Origin: Cudoniella acicularis
Lineage: Eukaryota > Ascomycota > Leotiomycetes > Helotiales > Helotiaceae
NCBI GenBank assembly: GCA_013054445.1
Contig: JAAMPI010001096.1
Coordinates: forward strand, 1-19,935
Direction of reading: 5' to 3'
Length of the DNA: 19,935 nt
Shown here: positions 19,031 through 19,935 of the stretch, in pieces
How the letters are laid out: each line of letters opens with the position of its first letter
Position numbering within the stretch: the stretch's first letter is position 1
Notes under the pieces: generated by a model
Seen by the model: the letters and a program-made list of their open reading frames with translations, nothing else
Told to the model about the DNA's origin: nothing
Databases searched by the model: none
Made by a program: the position numbers and the translations under genes

Positions 19031-19540
19031 CTACTCAGGCACTTTACTAACGAACTCCCTCAGCCTCTCCTCATCCAAAATCTCCTCTTCCACCAACCGC
19101 CCCGTCTCCTTGACCTCCCCATCAACCCGTTGATACCGCGCCAGCGTCGAACATTATTCACGTTCCAATTCGTCCTGAAGAAATTCCTGGGGTCTTTCCA
19201 TCTGCATATATTACAATTTATCAGCATTATCCTATTCTTCCCCCTTTCCACGATAAAACACCAAAAAGAGCAATTATCAGGGGAAAATAATAGATACATA
19301 CTCAGGACGTTGCCCGACCTCCACCAAAGCAACTTCCGGCCCATCAGCAGCAGTTGCAAACGTAGCATGTATACGCGGCAACGCGGCCCGCACATCGGGG
19401 CACCATGACTCCCCTGTTTCGGGGTGCGTAGACGATATGAAGCAGATGAAGAAGATGGGGTGTTTTGCGCCGCTGTTGTTGTTGGGTATTGTGAGGAGTT
19501 TCGCGGAGGTGGGTATGCTGAAGTTGGTTGTGAGTGGCAT
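19031..19540 (-). pseudogene. Thioredoxin-like protein (DUF953/TXNDC17 type), one-base frameshift
   Basis: Exon 1 runs from ATG 19540 to 19302 and holds the family core: FFICFISS at 30-37, SWCPDVRAALP at 45-55 and VALVEVGQRPE at 70-80. A 100-bp intron (GTATGT...TATGCAG, 19202-19301) leads in phase to EWKDPRNFFRTNWNVNNV. There the frame breaks. The correct continuation TLARYQRVDGEVKETGRLVE, then EEILDEERLREFVSKVPE, is one frame over and ends at TAG 19031-19033. One missing base in GTTCGACG (19145-19152) explains it, by comparison with the Pro-Thr usually found in this cis-Pro region. Unshifted, the protein ends at 19060 in an Arg/Trp-rich tail. Family members are small cytosolic redox proteins with a CPDC site; here the second Cys is Val50. 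It may be a real loss or a sequence error. Confidence 0.75.
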
Positions 19541-19935
19541 TCTGTTTGTTTTTTGCGTGGAGTGGGAGGGACAAGAGTGGGTTGGTTGGGTTGATGAAAT
19601 TGTAATCTTAGAAAGACGCGGGAAAGGAATCGTTGCTATTATTGTTAGCTGGAAAAAGATAATATTTGGAGAGTGGGTTTTATTTATTTATTTCGAGAAC
19701 GTGTTAGAAGCAGTGAATTTTAATGATACCATAATAGCGACTTGCCGCGTTGTTTTAATTGCGGGACAGTTGTCCACGATGTAATCTTACGCTGCAAAAT
19801 GTATCTTGGCTTGGGCCCACCTTTTGCGAGTGGATCTCCGAATCTTCTCCCGATCGACTACTTGGACTCACCCGCTAACGCATCACTACCCTCTCTCCCA
19901 CGCAAAACACAAATCAATACAACCTGCAAACTCCC
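19541..19935. other. Right-edge spacer, probable shared promoter
   Basis: Upstream of the thioredoxin-like gene. From about 19850 the plus strand is C/A/T-rich without ATG, like a fungal 5' leader, so a plus-strand gene may begin just past the window. A 115-codon plus frame (19437-19784) begins inside the thioredoxin-like gene, has no family features and is taken as chance. Confidence 0.35.

Noticed and set aside
19060..19395. 111-codon minus frame ending in an Arg/Trp-rich tail as a separate gene
   Set aside because: It is intron plus the frameshifted second exon of the thioredoxin-like gene, and its start lies inside exon 1 in another frame.
1..19935. tRNA, rRNA, CRISPR arrays, operons or origins
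   Set aside because: No cloverleaf, rRNA-like or spaced-repeat structure was recognised on either strand, and the gene structure is eukaryotic.

Overview
This is a gene-poor, repeat-scarred window from a filamentous ascomycete (Pezizomycotina). The evidence is two HET-domain genes, short introns of about 49-100 bp with GTRNGT-like donors and CTRAY-like branch sites, WD40 repeats of the HNWD/STAND kind, and long AT-rich spacers holding broken genes. A class such as Leotiomycetes is only a guess. Start codons below were chosen as ATG in the eukaryotic sense, and several genes were assembled by hand from exons.

Layout. 1-1510 (minus): WD40 repeats running off the left edge, preceded by a complete Ser/Thr-type protein kinase gene. 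A possible 53-bp intron would join them into one kinase-WD40 protein. 1511-3931: no recognisable gene, with a decayed repeat around 2740-3400. 3932-5928 (plus): a HET-domain gene broken by a single frameshift. 5929-7125: spacer with a second, shorter copy of the same decayed repeat. 7126-8217 (plus): an intact three-exon alpha/beta-hydrolase of epoxide hydrolase type. 8218-9936: no confident gene. 9937-11955 (minus): an intact single-exon 672-aa HET protein, with unexplained coding-like sequence just upstream (12041-12340).

13003-13092 is a near-perfect hairpin with a homopolymer and one unresolved base. 13370-14411 holds two decayed tandem copies of a gene whose N-terminus copies the histone H3 tail. 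The longer copy goes on to a helix, a basic NLS-like patch and CxxC zinc motifs. 14707-15387 (minus) is a three-exon gene for a small membrane protein; another reading frame of its last exon reads as a Cys-rich zinc-knuckle protein. 15976-17774 (plus) is a charged coiled-coil gene with four frame changes and an internal stop. 17775-19030 has no confident gene but contains a GC-rich island. 19031-19540 (minus) is a thioredoxin-like (DUF953/TXNDC17 type) gene with a one-base frameshift.

Taken together this looks like an accessory or fast-evolving region: self/non-self type genes (two HET genes, kinase plus WD40), many relics and few housekeeping genes. The genes do not form a metabolic cluster. 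The most unusual item is the histone H3-tail mimic family, seen only as decayed copies here.
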